64,000 bases of DNA from Agelaius tricolor (lineage: Eukaryota > Chordata > Aves > Passeriformes > Icteridae), in contig JALJCS010000028.1 of the NCBI GenBank assembly GCA_023055355.1, positions 4,898,418 to 4,962,417 on the forward strand. The letters run 5' to 3'. Every line of letters starts with the position of its first letter. Positions within the stretch are counted from its first letter, which is position 1. Below, one piece after another: positions 45,249 to 57,279 of the stretch. The position numbers and the translations under genes were made by a program. The notes beneath the pieces were generated by a model. It had not been told where the DNA came from and ran no database searches. It worked only from the letters and a program-made list of their open reading frames with translations.

Positions 45249-47195
45249 GTGCAAAGGTGCCTCAGTTCCCTTGAATGTCCTGGAATTATTGAGAGTGACC
45301 TGGCCATGGCACCACACAGCTCTGAGTACAGGAATTCACTCTATTTATCCTGAAAAGTCTGGGGAGACTCCAGTTAGGAGTCAAACAGGTTAAATCAAGA
45401 TGTAATTTTTAAGATTGTGAAAGGTTGGAGCTTCTTCCTCTCTTTTTCACCCGCAGACAGATAATGATGGAAAGGACTTTTCAAAACCAGCTCTATCCAT
45501 GGCTGCTGAAGTTCTCAGTAAATATTCCTGCCCCTCTCTTGGACAGCTCTGCACCAATCTGTGCAAGCTGTGGCCAATCCCCAGAGGCTGAATGACTGTG
45601 CTTTTCTAGAAATCTGGTGTTTGTAACATAAATCCTTCGTGCTGTGGTGCTGACCCCCGGTGGCTGCTGCCTGGTGTCTCCTGCTGTGCTCTGGGAAAAC
45701 TGCCTGGATCCTGACTTCCCATTAAGCACCTGGTTTTAAGTAAAAAATCTGTGGCAATAATTAAAAAAAAAAAAGTGTTTCTCAAAATGTATTCTGAGAG
45801 AGAGCACAACTTTTCTCCAAGAAATATTTTTTTTTTCTCCTTTCCACCCCCTTTTTCCCTCCCTTTTTTTTTTCTTTTTCATTTTTCTTTTGTGTTTTAA
45901 ATTACTTTTCCTTCAGCTTGGGGAGCATGTTTCCAGTGGCTTATTGCAGACCTGAGAGCAGTTTGTTTCCCACCAGCTTATCTATCAGTTTGCTGTGTGC
46001 TGAAGATGCCAATAACACACTGGCTTGGAAAATAATGATCCATCATCCTAAATTCCTATGGATTTGTCAGGCTGGGGATGGCAGCCCCAGCTGAATTGGT
46101 TGCATTAAAAAACAAAAGTAGGAAAAAGATTTATTGTATTTCTTAATTCCATTTCTTAATGGAAAGACGAGATTTTCTTGTTTCCCCCTCCTCAAAATGC
46201 AGGGTTTTAGTAAATAATGTGTTAAGTGCAGCAAACTCATTAAATGATAAGTGCCAGCTACACAAATTGATAAGGTGGGATTTGTTTCCTGTAAACAGCA
46301 AAATGCTGCTTTTGTAGATAAAAACAAAGCTTTTATCTTCAAGGAAAGCTGTAGATGAACTAGAAGGGTAATTTAACATTCACAGTTGTTTAAAAGGGAT
46401 TAACTCCTGTGAAGATTTGTTATACACATGTAGGAATCCCAGAGAAGGCATTTCAGAAGTGAGAAATTGTTTCTCCCCCTGTGAAGTTCAGCATTTTAGT
46501 TAAAATTTGATATTCATTAGAATCAGAGATGGATGGAATTCATGGCAGTGTTTTGTGAGGTATTCCTGCCATTTAATATTTAATGTTCTCCATGTGGGGG
46601 GAAAAAACAAAGTCACCATGATCTCCAGCTTTGATGGCAAAAGGCACACAAGAAAGTTTAAAGTACAAATTAGCTCTTCCAGAATCCAACTGTGGGGATC
46701 TAATTACATCTAATGCTAATTATCCTCTTGATCTGAGCATTTTACTGTATTCCAGCTATGCCTATTGCCAGGCATGAATCACACTTTTAGGCTTATCCAC
46801 ATAAAACCCCAAACCAGGCTGGGGCTGCTGCTTTGCCTTAGGAGTAAAACAGAGTGTTTAGATGGGTTTTTTTTGTATTTTTTTCCTTCCTTTTCAGCTT
46901 TTCTGAAAAAAAAAAATTACCTGGGAATGCCCAGTGCTGTTTGCAGTCCAGGGAAGTTGTGTTTTCCCTGCTTTTTTGGAGAGATGGTTTTTGTTGTGCT
47001 TAACCCTCACTGAGCTGGGTGATGTTCCACTGGAGGTTTGCTGCTTCCATTCATTTTGACTGAATTTGGGAATCGTGGCTTAGGTGCCATCTCCCCTCTC
47101 CTTTCCCTTGGGGAGGGTATTTTAGAATAAATCTGAAATGATTCCTGAGACAGTGGGGCTGTGATCATTTCTTTAAGAAAGGCTGAGTAGAAAGG
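45249..47195. other. No gene recognised; A- and T-rich tracts
   Basis: Unique sequence with poly-A (45762-45773) and pyrimidine (45825-45895) tracts. Nothing coding was recognised. Confidence 0.45.
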
Positions 47196-47311
47196 GTGGG
47201 CTCTGATTCCCACAATTGTGATCTGCAGGGGGATGCATTTTGTAAATTAGGGTGCCCTGACAAGGGAGAAGATGACAAATCTGACTCTATTGATAGCAGA
47301 AAGTTAATTAA
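47196..47311 (-). mobile_element. Older LTR-like element, family D, first part
   Basis: TGCCCTGACAAGGGAGAAGATGAC and AAATCTGACTCTATTGATAGCAGAAAGTTAATTAA correspond to the 20310-20380 element. The text resumes at 47724 after a younger LTR. The left boundary is uncertain. Confidence 0.55.
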
Positions 47312-47723
47312 TATTGTATTTGTGGGGTTCCCAGACAAAGGAAGGAATGATGACCCCGACTCCATGTTCTCAGAAGGCTAATTTATTACTTTAAGATACT
47401 GTATTATATTAAAGAATACTATACTAACTATACTAAAGAATACAGAAAGGATACTTACAGAAGGCTAAAAAGATAATAATGAAAACTGGTGACTCTTTTC
47501 AGAGTCCCAACACAGCTTGGCACTGATTGGCCAAAGAGTGAAAACAACTCACAGCAGAATCCAATGGAACAATCACCTGAGGGTAAACAATCTCCAAACA
47601 CATTCCAAACAACACAGCAGAAGCAAATGAGATAATTTTTTTCCCCTTTTTCTCTGAGGCTTCTCAGCTTCCCAGGAGAAGACTCTCGGGCAAAGGGGTT
47701 TTTCAGAAAATATGACAGTGACA
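47312..47723 (-). mobile_element. Solo LTR, family A, nested in older LTR
   Basis: TATTGTATTTGTGGGGTTCCC to AAAATATGACAGTGACA. AATTAA lies on both sides (47306-47311 and 47724-47729), a 6-bp target duplication. The outer sequence is continuous across the insertion when compared with 20310-20400. The expected TG start is TA here. Confidence 0.87.
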
Positions 47724-48045
47724 AATTAATTACTTTATTATACAATATTATTTTATATTCTATTACATTACATTTAAATTGAATTTGCACGAGCACTTAA
47801 CTGCACACAACTGCCCAGAATCTCGTGACTGTCCCAACACACACACCCACACCTGGCCCTGACAGGCCAAGGAAACAAAACCCCATCACTGTGGGTGAAC
47901 AATCCCCATATTGCATCCTACTTTGGCACAAACACAGGAACAGCAAATGATAAGAATTGTTCTGATCATTCTTTTCTCTGCTTCTCTCATTGCTTCTCTC
48001 AGGTTCAGAGAATGCCAATCCCACAGATTCGGGGTGTTTTGGCTG
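47724..48045 (-). mobile_element. Older LTR-like element, family D, second part
   Basis: AATTAATTACTTTATTATACAAT through AACTGCACACAACTGCCCAGAATCTCGTGACTG and CAATCCCCATATTGCATCC. It matches 20370-20600 and, reversed, the core of 28440-28490. Confidence 0.6.
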
Positions 48046-48100
48046 CACTCTTTCAGCTGTTGGGCCATGGCAAGTGTGGGTTTGGCAAGCCCAGCTCAGG

Positions 48101-48292
48101 TCTGGAGCTGGGGATGGTTCCCAGGGCCCCACTCTGGAGCTGGGGACGGTTCCCAGGGCCCCACTCTGGAGCTGGGGATGGTTCCCAGGGCCCCATTCTG
48201 GAGCTGGGGATGGTTCCCAGGGCCCCACTCTGGAGCTGGGGACGGTTCCCAGGTCCCCACTCTGGAACTGGGGATGGTTCCCAGGGCCACAC
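48101..48292. repeat. 32-bp minisatellite, 6 copies
   Basis: Six units of TCTGGAGCTGGGGATGGTTC, then CCAGGGCCCCAC, with GATGG/GACGG alternation and a degenerate last unit. Open frames across it on both strands are artefacts of the repeat. Confidence 0.95.
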
Positions 48293-48628
48293 TCTCCACC
48301 TGCAGGGTTTGGGCACCTCAAAGGCACAAATATCCATCCTGGTGTGGCTGGTGCTGCTCGCTTTGCTTGATTTATGGAGTTCCTGTGAACAGACCAGGAG
48401 AGGGAGGCAGAGCACGCTGCAAAGCCGAGCTCCCCGCCAGCCCGACTCAAATGTTTCTGGAATTTCTGGAGTTGCGGTGTCTGTGATGTCCAACCCCAGA
48501 GCACACAGGGCCAGCTCAGGGTCCCTCCCCAGCCGGGCCGAGCGCTCACTGCGGGCAGCGCTGCCAGCACGGGCTGCTGGTGCCTCTGCCTCCCTGCTGC
48601 TGCTGGGGGAGGCTCTTCTGGGCTTCAG

Positions 48629-49016
48629 GTGACCCCTCCTTCCATCCCTCCTTCCATCCCTCCTTCCATCCCTCCTTCCATCCCTCCTTCCAACCCTCCT
48701 TCCATCCCTGCATCCCTCCCTCCATCCCTCCTTTTCTCCCTCCATCTCTCCATCCCTCCCTCTATCTCTCCATCCTTCCTTCCATCCCTCCATTCCTCCT
48801 TTCCATCCCTCCCTTCCCATCCCTCCATCCCTGCATTCATCCCTCCCTTCCTCCCTCCATCCCTCCATCTCTCTCCATCCCTCCTTTCCTCCTTCCATCC
48901 CTCCTTTCCTCCTTTTCTCCTTCCATCCTTTCCTCCTTCCATCCCTCCTTTCCTCCCTCCTTTTCCTCTCTCCCTCCATCCCTCCTTTCCTCCATCCCTC
49001 CATCCCTCCTCACCCA
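48629..49016. repeat. CCTCCTTCCATC microsatellite, ~390 bp
   Basis: Almost entirely C and T on the plus strand, built from TCCA, CCTT and CCTCC words (12-bp CATCCCTCCTTC units at first, then irregular). It gives long false open frames on both strands. Confidence 0.96.
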
Positions 49017-50355
49017 CCTGCAGCTCTCAGCCCAGCTCCTCACTGGCAGCTCCTGACATCCCAAAGCTGCCCGGGGCAGATCCTGACTGCAATCAAACTC
49101 CATGGGGTAGATGATAGCTGGTTCAGGCTAGCTAATCTGCACAGATTTGGGTTCATTTCAGGGTCATTTGGGCTGATTTCATGTGATTTGATGATTACAA
49201 GCAGCAGCGTTTGCTTTATCAAATAGGCCAGATTAGATGTAAATCAAATTTGTCCAGAGAGTTTGAGCCCAAGCAATGTTCAGCTCTGAGGGTGGTGTAT
49301 TACTGGTGATCTCACCTGCAGGGGAAAGAAAAAGGAAATAAAAATCAGAGCTTTTGTCTTTATGGTGTTTTCTGTTGTGAGAAACGTTCTTAGTTTTATG
49401 AATTGAAGCCTCCCAAAGTGAATTGTGAAATCCAAAGAGAAAAAGAATTCTACTCTCAGCAATAGCTCTGCAATCTGCCCATTAAAAAAAAAAAAAAAAG
49501 GCATTTTAAGGAAATCAAAAGTATTTTGGGAAACTAGCTCTTACAAGAGTCACATCAAGGACCTTCTGTGCTCCTGGCAATCAGTCCAGATTCATCAGTC
49601 ACTTTCTCTATAGCTGTACCCTCTGTAAAAGTTTTATTTGATGTCCCAGGCAACCTTGAGAATTCTTCTGGGCTACATCAATTTGATTTAATTCAGCTCC
49701 ATGTTAGAGTAGATGATCTCAGATCAGCCTGGAGCACCCACACTGTGCTTACTGCAGGATTTTGGCTGGTGCATGTTTGGGATTTTTGCCAGGGCAGTGT
49801 GATCAAGGCAGTGACAAAAGTCTTTGTGCCAGGGGCAAGTGCAAGGAAAACAAAATTCCTGCTCAGTGCTGCTTGCAGCACCCCAAGAGAATGTGGAACT
49901 ACCCGGGTCAGCAACAATTCAGCCCAGAATAATTCTGGGAATGAAGGGTAGGGCAAGCTGTGCATGGAAGTTCTTGCCAGAGGAGAGGTTTTGCTAAATA
50001 AAGTTCTGGTGAGCAATTATTGTCATAATTCGGTGGCAAATCCTGTCGGGGAATTGCTCTTGGTAACTCTTACTTTATTAATTAGCTCAACTACCATGAG
50101 GCATTAATAAATACTGCAATGCTCTTGATGATGGGTTCGCTGTTTATTCCCCTTTTGCACATGGCACAGCTGAGGAATGGAGGTTTTCCCTCATTTTTGG
50201 TAGGTACAGAGGCACCGTTTCAGTTTCCAGACACAGGGAAAATGTGACTCATGTGTGTGAGGAGCCTTTGGTGTCTGCTGGGTCTGGGCCAGTGAGGAGC
50301 TGCAGTGAACAGCTCCAAAGACTCTTCCCAGAGGGGTATTCCTTGGATTCTCAGG
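49017..50355. other. No feature recognised
   Basis: Unique sequence with a poly-A tract at 49484-49499. Open frames lack support. Confidence 0.45.
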
Positions 50356-50574
50356 CTGGCTTGGGCTGGAAAGGACCTTAAAGACCTCCCTGTCCCACCC
50401 CTTGCACCATGCCAGGCTGCTCCAAGCCTGTCCAGCCTGGCCTTGGACACTCCCAGGGACCCAGGGGCTGCTCTGGGCACCTGTGCCAGGGCCTGCCCAC
50501 CCTCATGGGGAAGGATTCCTTCCCAATATCCAAGCCAACCCCGCCCTCTGGCAGTTTGAGGCCATTCCCCCCTG
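50356..50574 (-). mobile_element. CR1 LINE 3' fragment, split by LTR
   Basis: GGCTTGGGCTGGAAAGGACCTTAAAGACC through CAGCCTGGCCTTGGACACTCCC to TTTGAGGCCATTCCCCCCTG. It resumes after the LTR at about 50988 (CCCTTGTGCTGTCCCTGCAGGCCCCTGG). Confidence 0.9.
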
Positions 50575-50987
50575 TGTTGTATTTGCAGGGTTGCCCCAAC
50601 AAAGGCAGCAATGATGAATGTGACTCCCTGTTCTCAGAAGGCCAATTCACCACTCTGCTCTAGTACATTATATCAAAGAATACTGAACTAAGCTATACTA
50701 AAGAATACAGAGAGGAAACTTTCTGAAGGCTAAAAAGATAACAATGAAAACTTGTGACTCTCTCCAGAGTCCTGACACAGCTTGGACTGATTGGCCAAAG
50801 AGTGAAAACAACTCCCAGCAGAATGCAATGGAACAATCACCTGTGGGTGAACAATCTCCAAACACATTCCAAACAACACAGGAGAAGCAAATGAGATCAG
50901 AATTGTTTTCCTTTTCTCTGAGGCCTCTCAGCTTCCAGGAGAAAAATCCTGGCTGAAGGGATTTTTCCAGAGAATGTGAATGCGACA
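50575..50987 (-). mobile_element. Solo LTR, family A, inside CR1
   Basis: TGTTGTATTTGCAGGGTTGCC to GAATGTGAATGCGACA. It interrupts the CR1 text CCATTCCCC/CTTGTGCTGTCC; the flanks CCCCTG and GCCCTT suggest a mutated target duplication. Confidence 0.85.
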
Positions 50988-51048
50988 GCCCTTGTGCTGT
51001 CCCTGCAGGCCCCTGGAACACATCCCCTCCAGCTCAGTGGGATCAGGT

Positions 51049-51104
51049 GGGCTCAGCCTGAGAGCAGAGCTGGGCTCAGCCTGAGAGCAGAGCTGGGCTC
51101 AGCT
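51049..51104. repeat. 24-bp GGGCTCAGCCTGAGAGCAGAGCT repeat, ~2.5 copies
   Basis: A short direct tandem repeat just downstream of the interrupted CR1. Confidence 0.8.
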
Positions 51105-54100
51105 GTGCCTCTCTGACCTGCTGGGATTTCTGTCACCAGCCCAGACACCCCTGTCCAGGCTCACCTCTCTCCACAAACAGCCCAAGAATGAGTTATGACA
51201 TTTCTTACTAGGAAAGAAGATCCTTGTTCCATTTTCTGCTTATTGTCACCACTTCTTCCCCCTTTACCGGTCTAAACCTTCAGCAGGCCAAGGCATCATC
51301 TCAGGGATGATTTTTTTGTGGCTTAATGGTTTACTCAGACCTGTCCAGTCCTGTCCCCATGCTGCAACAGCCCTGCCCTGGCTCCTGTGCCAAGAAGAGC
51401 CAGTCAGAGCTCAGGCAGCTGAAAGGTCACTGTGATAAGGAGCCACATGAGGTGATAAGGTGCCATGTAAGGTGATAAGGTGCCACATTCCCCTGGGGAA
51501 GGACCACAGCATGGTGTGATCCTGCCCTGGTGACAATGCACAGAAAATGCAGGATTGGCATTTCCTGGGAATCCCTCTTGGTACAGCCTCAGTCCCTGGA
51601 GGGGCTTGTTGGGCTGCTGAATGTCTCCTTCCCGTTGTTTTCCTACATGGAAAGAGGGGTGTCCACTGTAAGATGTTGCCCTCAGGGTCTGTTTCTGTGA
51701 TGTGTTTTTCCTGGTGCCATAATTTCCTTTAATGAGCAGAAATAGGCCTGTGATGAGGAGAGAGTTGCCAGGGCTGTTGTTTTACAGTGGAGAGTAATGT
51801 GTTTGAGGAAAGGTGTTTGTCTTATTTTCTGGGGCTGTCATGGTTAATAAATGGATGAATAATTAAGTAAATTTATCCATATTTAACTCCACAGCCTGTG
51901 GGCATATGACCAATTTGGACAGTCCTTATGTCAAGGCACATATATCAGCCCTTGGAAGAAATCTCAATTCTTTATGGAAGAGCAAGTTCCTTGCTGAATT
52001 TCCAATTAACTTAATAAATAGGTTTTCTTCTGTTTGTATTTGTTTTACAAATGGCCTGTATTGTTTTACCACTGATACCTCAGTGCTTCTGCTCGTCCTC
52101 TATGGCATGATTAATGTTCCTCTGTCCAATGCTTGAAGCTTCACTGGGTTCTCTGTCATTATTCCATATAGAAAATTATGTAGAGAGTTGTGAAAGTTCT
52201 TGATTAAATTCCATATGTAAAACACGCCTTGATTCTGGGGAAATTAAGGGCTGAAAAAAGATGGTTTTAGGTTTGGATATTTTTCAGCCTGGATTTTTTA
52301 TCTCTTCAGCTTTGGACCCAAATTTTTTGTTAGGCTTTTATCTCCTTTCGTTTTCATCTACATAAAAACCCCTTCAATGGATATTGGATGAAGATGGGTG
52401 TTATTGAAGGTGTATTTCAAGACTGAGACTGAGTTTTTTGGGTAAGAATCTGGTCCTTGAATGTTCTGGAAGTCTTTTAGCAGCTCTGGATCCCCTTTGC
52501 TGCTCGGGCTGTCTGTGAGCAGCAGGGTCAGTGGAGCATCTCCTCTGTTGTTATGGGAACACCAGCACTGGGGTGCCATGGAAGGCAGCAGGGATGGTGT
52601 TTGTGGAATGACATGTAAAATCAGGTTTTGCTATTCTCCTCTGAGAGATTTCCACTCTTGCTTTTGCAGCAATGCTCTGGGTGCAGGATGTTTGGAGATG
52701 TAAGCTATGCTGGGAACAAATACTCTTTATTTCCATGTGGAATTGCCACCTGGGTGTTGTTATTTGGGATGTGCATCTCCATCCCTTCCTGTGCTGTTGC
52801 AATAATTCACTAATTCATCTCAAGATATGAGAAACCCACATTCACAGCTCCCCCAAACCTCCTGAAATTCACTGAATTATTGGGGGCTGAGGGTCCCTAG
52901 AACGCTGAGGTTCAGTGTAGGGTCAGCAGTGAACCCCACACCTGTTTCACACTGCTCAGGTGTTTAATACAAACCAACCTGCATTTTGAGTGGCATCTCC
53001 TCTTTGAAGCATGAATAAAAGCCAGGAGGTGAAATCCTGAGGGGTTTTAGGATGAGAGTGTGCAGACAAGGCGGCTCCAGCACAGCTGCACTTGGAGCCA
53101 TAAATATTCAGAGCCTGGGGGTGAAAGTGCTCAGCCATGGGTGGAGAGGCACTCCCAGCTCAGCACATCAAATCCTCTTTTCCCAGCTCCTCCAGACCAG
53201 CAGATGCTGCTCATCCTTTGCCATGCTCATGCCTCCCATCCAAGGCTGGCACTGGATGTGGTGGTAAAACTTTCTGACCAGACAGCTCTGAGCCTTGGAA
53301 CTTCTGAAGACTATTTCAGTATAAACTCATTTTCCTCTGTTTTGGGTGGAGGATGTGTGAGCTGGGTGGTTCAAGAGTTTATTTAAAAGACTTTTTCCTA
53401 CTTTGAGACAACACAAAGCCTTTGACATTTTGGAGCTCGTTAAAGCATCCAGCTCAGAGCTACAGCAAAGTATTTAATTTCATTATTTTCACTCCATCTT
53501 TCTCCCTAAAAACCTCTAAAGCACACATACCATTAGAGCTGCTTGAATGCTCCACAGTCAAACTGCAGGAACTTTGTCACTGCATCTGATTGGAAATTCA
53601 AATGGGATTTGCTGGTGGGGATCTGAATCCATCTGTCAGCACAGGGCACGTGAGGAGGAAGGTGGGGATGATGTTACCAGAGTCAGCAGTTGTGGCATCA
53701 TTTCCTACATGATTTGCAGCACAGAGAGCTCTAAGCACTGCTAAACCTCATGTTTTAAAGAATAGAGCCAGGAAAATTGGAGATGATCTTTTTCTTTTCT
53801 GAGAGCAGTCAGTTGTATCTATTTCCTGGGTGTTGTGTTCACAGGTGCTGAGAATTCTTAAGTCTAATGCTTCTGGAAATTTCCTGCTTCAGTTGTAGCA
53901 CCTGCATCTCCCCAGGTCAGGGAGGGGTGATGCTGAACAAGGGGTTTGTGCTGTTGTGCACCTTCCCCCCAGACACACATTTTGCCTTCCAGATTTTTTG
54001 AGGGGCTTAATTAATTTGATTATTTCATATAGCTGCAAGAAAAATCAATAAGCAACAGGATGTCTCATTTTTTTCTTTAAAAATCAGTATTTCATGGTTA

Positions 54101-55485
54101 CTATAATTTATTTTTTTCACTCTCCTTTTCCCTGCTGTTGCCTAAGCTGGGAAGAGGCTGATGCTCACTAATACTGAATTTAAATTTGTTGATCAAGTTT
54201 GAGAGAGACCCATGAATGAAAGAGAAAATCCAACCCAGCATTTTCATTATTTCCAGTTGTTCCATAAGGAAAAAAGAAATCTACGTGTTGTGAGCAAGCA
54301 AGAAATGCAAATGTGTATTTTTCCAGCTGATAAACTGGAATTTTGCTGGTTTGATTTTTTTTTTTTTTATCTGGCTTCTAATTTAGGTTTTTTCCCCTAG
54401 TTCTGTGTATCACTAATAGAAACATATTGGGTTTGATGAAAGTCATAACCTTGTAACAGACATTGTTTTTAAAGCATGGAGCAGAACAGTCTGGAATAAA
54501 TCTGTGCTTTATTTTCCAATCAAAACCAAGCACTCTTCAGTCCAAGCTTCTGGTCCTCCTGGAGAGGCTTCACAAATGTGCTCCTGCCTTGGATTCAGAA
54601 GGGAACAAATGAGACACCAGGTGACAAAAATCAGCCATGCAGTATTTTAGATAACTCTGTTTGTCCTTTCCTGTCAAAGACACAGATGCCCAGTACTCTG
54701 CTCAAGAGCTCATCAGAGGAAATCCTCCTTATACCTAGGAACAATTTCTCCATATGGTAATGCCATCACACAAGAGCAACAGTCTCCCATTGATTGTCCC
54801 CTGCAGGTATCCCAGCAATAGAACCATTATGTAATAACTTCAAGCCTTACAATTCCTTGTTGCAAATCCGATTGAGTTTTGTTTCTTTGGGAAGATAGAA
54901 CATTCTCTTTGTGGTATTTTCCTTCCCTTCTCCAAGAGCAGCTCATTTTAGGGGCTGTTTAGTCACTGAGAATTGCAGAGGAGCAGGTGTGTGAAGTCTG
55001 AGTAACATCTGTGTGACTGGGAGAGGCTGTGGCCACTCTGGGTAGCAGGCAGGGCTGTGCTGGGGATGTGTGGAAGTGTCTCAGTTTGAAAAGACAGATG
55101 TGTGCTAAGGAAGGCAGGAACCTCCCCTAAAATGGAGAATGTAAACCCCCTCCCTCCAAATTATTATAAATTTGAAATTAAGGGGCTCTCAGGCAAAAAA
55201 TATGGGAGCAGGAATAACAGTTCTTTACTAGGGAAGAAAATAAAAGGATAAAATAAACAATGCAGTGAACCAAAACAACACTGACAGAGTCAGAACCCAA
55301 CCTGACACCCTGTGGGTCAGGCTGTTGGCACAGTCCCATTGGAATTGTGGCTCAGCCCTCCTGCAGTGCCAGGGCTGGTTCTGCTGGAGCAGGGATCCTG
55401 GAGAAAGGTGCAGTCTCTGCCTCTGCAGATCCAGGGCAAGAGGCAGCTGCTGCTCCTCTGGGCAATGCAGTGCAGAAGCTGTGCT
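51105..55485. other. No gene recognised
   Basis: About 4.4 kb of unique DNA. It holds a short triple AGGTGATAAGGTGCCACAT repeat (51434-51488). No exon with a recognisable product was seen. Confidence 0.4.
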
Positions 55486-55715
55486 GGTGTTCCAGAATCT
55501 CCAGATTATATCCAGGTGGGAATGCTTGGCTGGTGTTCCAGAATCTCCAGATTATATCCAGGTGGGAATGCTTGGCTGGTGTTCCAGAATCTCCAGATTA
55601 TATCCAGGTGGGAATGCTTGGCTGGTGTTCCAGAATCTCCAGATTATATCCAGGGAGGAACACTTGGCTGGTGTTCCAGAATCTCCAGATTATATCCAGG
55701 CAGGAATGCTTGGCT
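55486..55715. repeat. 46-bp minisatellite, 5 copies
   Basis: Units begin at 55486, 55532, 55578, 55624 and 55670: GGTGTTCCAGAATCTCC, AGATTATATCCAGG, then TGGGAATGCTTGGCT. Units four and five carry GGAGGAACAC and CAGGAATG variants. Confidence 0.95.
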
Positions 55716-56579
55716 CCTCCCTCTGGGCTCACATCTCCCAGTGGGATGATGGAATTTCATCAGCCATGCAGGGACATTCAATGGCCCATTGACAGCAGAG
55801 ATCTCCTGGAGGGAGGAGTGGTTTGTGGAAGAGATAAAGGAAGCTGCCCAAAGCACAGAGATAACCAGCACAGCTCTAACAGACACACACTGCAATGCAG
55901 GACAGGAAGGGTGGGCTGGGATCTCACGTGTGCCTGGCCTCACATCCCCCTCTCCCCCACAGCTGCCCTGGCAATTGCTGTGTTGGCTTCTTGAGGGGAG
56001 TGTAAATCACAAACCAGCCTGGGAAAAAGGCCCCTCCTTATTCCAGAGGCAGCTTTGACCCAGCTCTGATCTACCAGGTTTGCCAACAGAAGCTGCTTTT
56101 TTTCCTGTTGGCACAACAGTGACTGTGCAGCTGTGGGTGAGAGAGTTTGGACTCTGTAACCAGTGTGATGGATGAAACAGGGAAAAAATCCCAAACACCA
56201 TCCTTGGCTGAGGAGCTTGGAGTGCTTGTGCCTTTCTTTCTGATTTGAAAGTCAGGATAAAGTCAGAAATAAAGATTTTTTAGCTTGGAAATTAACGGGT
56301 TTTATCTGCAGGCTGGGGAAATATGTCTGGAGAAAAGGAGAACTCAGGAGGGACCCTCCTACTCTGCAAGTCCCTGGCAGGAGAGTGGAGCCAGGTGGGC
56401 TCAGGCTCTTCCTGCAGGGAACAGGTGAGAGGAAACAGCCTCAGGTTGTGCCAGGGCAGGTTCAACTTGGACACTGGGGAAAATTTCATCACTGAGAGGG
56501 GGCCAGGCCTTGGACAGGCCCAGGGAAGTGGTGGAGTCACAACCCCTGGAAGGGTCAGGGTCAGGGTGGACCTGGCAGA
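55716..56579. other. No feature recognised
   Basis: Unique sequence; unsupported short open frames. Confidence 0.45.
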
Positions 56580-56599
56580 GCTGGGTTGGTGGTTGGACT
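56580..56599 (+). mobile_element. CR1 tail, first part, interrupted by LTR
   Basis: GGTTGGACT at its end joins the GACTGGATGATCTTGGAGG that follows the LTR at 57234, restoring the CR1 word GGTTGGACTGGATGATC. Confidence 0.7.
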
Positions 56600-57233
56600 T
56601 GTGAAAAACACCAATCACTTGGTTTTAAAATTTCTAAAGTTTAATAGTAATAAAATGGTTCTAAAAATAGTAATATAATCAGAGTAATAATAATTTTGGA
56701 CAATTTGGAGTAGGACAATATGAGATAACAAAAACAAAGAGTTAGGGACAGTCCAGGTACCTTTTTCTGGGCGAAATAAGCCTGAAAAAGGACCCACATT
56801 AACAGAGGATTAACCCTTAAAAACAACAGCCTGTTGCATATTCATACACCTCATCCATGATGCATAAATTCCATCCAAACACAGGATTCTATCTGGGCAG
56901 TGTCAGCTTCTTCCTCTGAATCCTAACCAGCATTTTCATGGCTGAGCAAGGTGGGAAGAAGTTTGTTTCTTCTGAAAAGGGAGCAATAAATTCTCTTTCT
57001 CTGAAAGATTCAGGTGTCCTGTGGCTGCTGTCTCAGTGCAAGTACCTCATTCCTCTCTTTAAAAAAAAAGTATCTTACATAGCATAGTTTCTATTTTAAC
57101 ATTTTGTTATACCCAAAACTATATTTAACACACTACTTATGAAAATGAATACAGCATTACTTTCTACCATAACACATATCATATTCATTTTAATATCTGC
57201 AAAAAGCCAATCATAAAATACACATTTTTCACA
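56600..57233. mobile_element. Solo LTR, family B, inside a CR1 tail
   Basis: TGTGAAAAACACCAATCACTTGG to ACACATTTTTCACA, 634 bp. It is flanked by GACT at 56596-56599 and 57234-57237. Removing the LTR and one GACT restores a continuous CR1 tail, which confirms both ends. Confidence 0.93.
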
Positions 57234-57279
57234 GACTGGATGATCTTGGAGGTCTTTTCCAACTTAAATGATTCCATGT
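57234..57279 (+). mobile_element. CR1 tail, second part
   Basis: GACTGGATGATCTTGGAGGTCTTTTCCAACTTAAATGATTCC continues the CR1 tail interrupted at 56599. Confidence 0.85.

Noticed and set aside
47797..48632. Open frames of about 250 codons on both strands
   Set aside because: They span an LTR-like element and the 32-bp repeat; no conserved domain or splice support.
48053..49114. Long open frames on both strands (up to 316 codons)
   Set aside because: They are built from the CCTCCTTCCATC microsatellite and the 32-bp minisatellite; simple-sequence DNA without stops.
55265..55994. Open frames of 145-215 codons
   Set aside because: They run through the 46-bp minisatellite in different phases; no recognisable protein.
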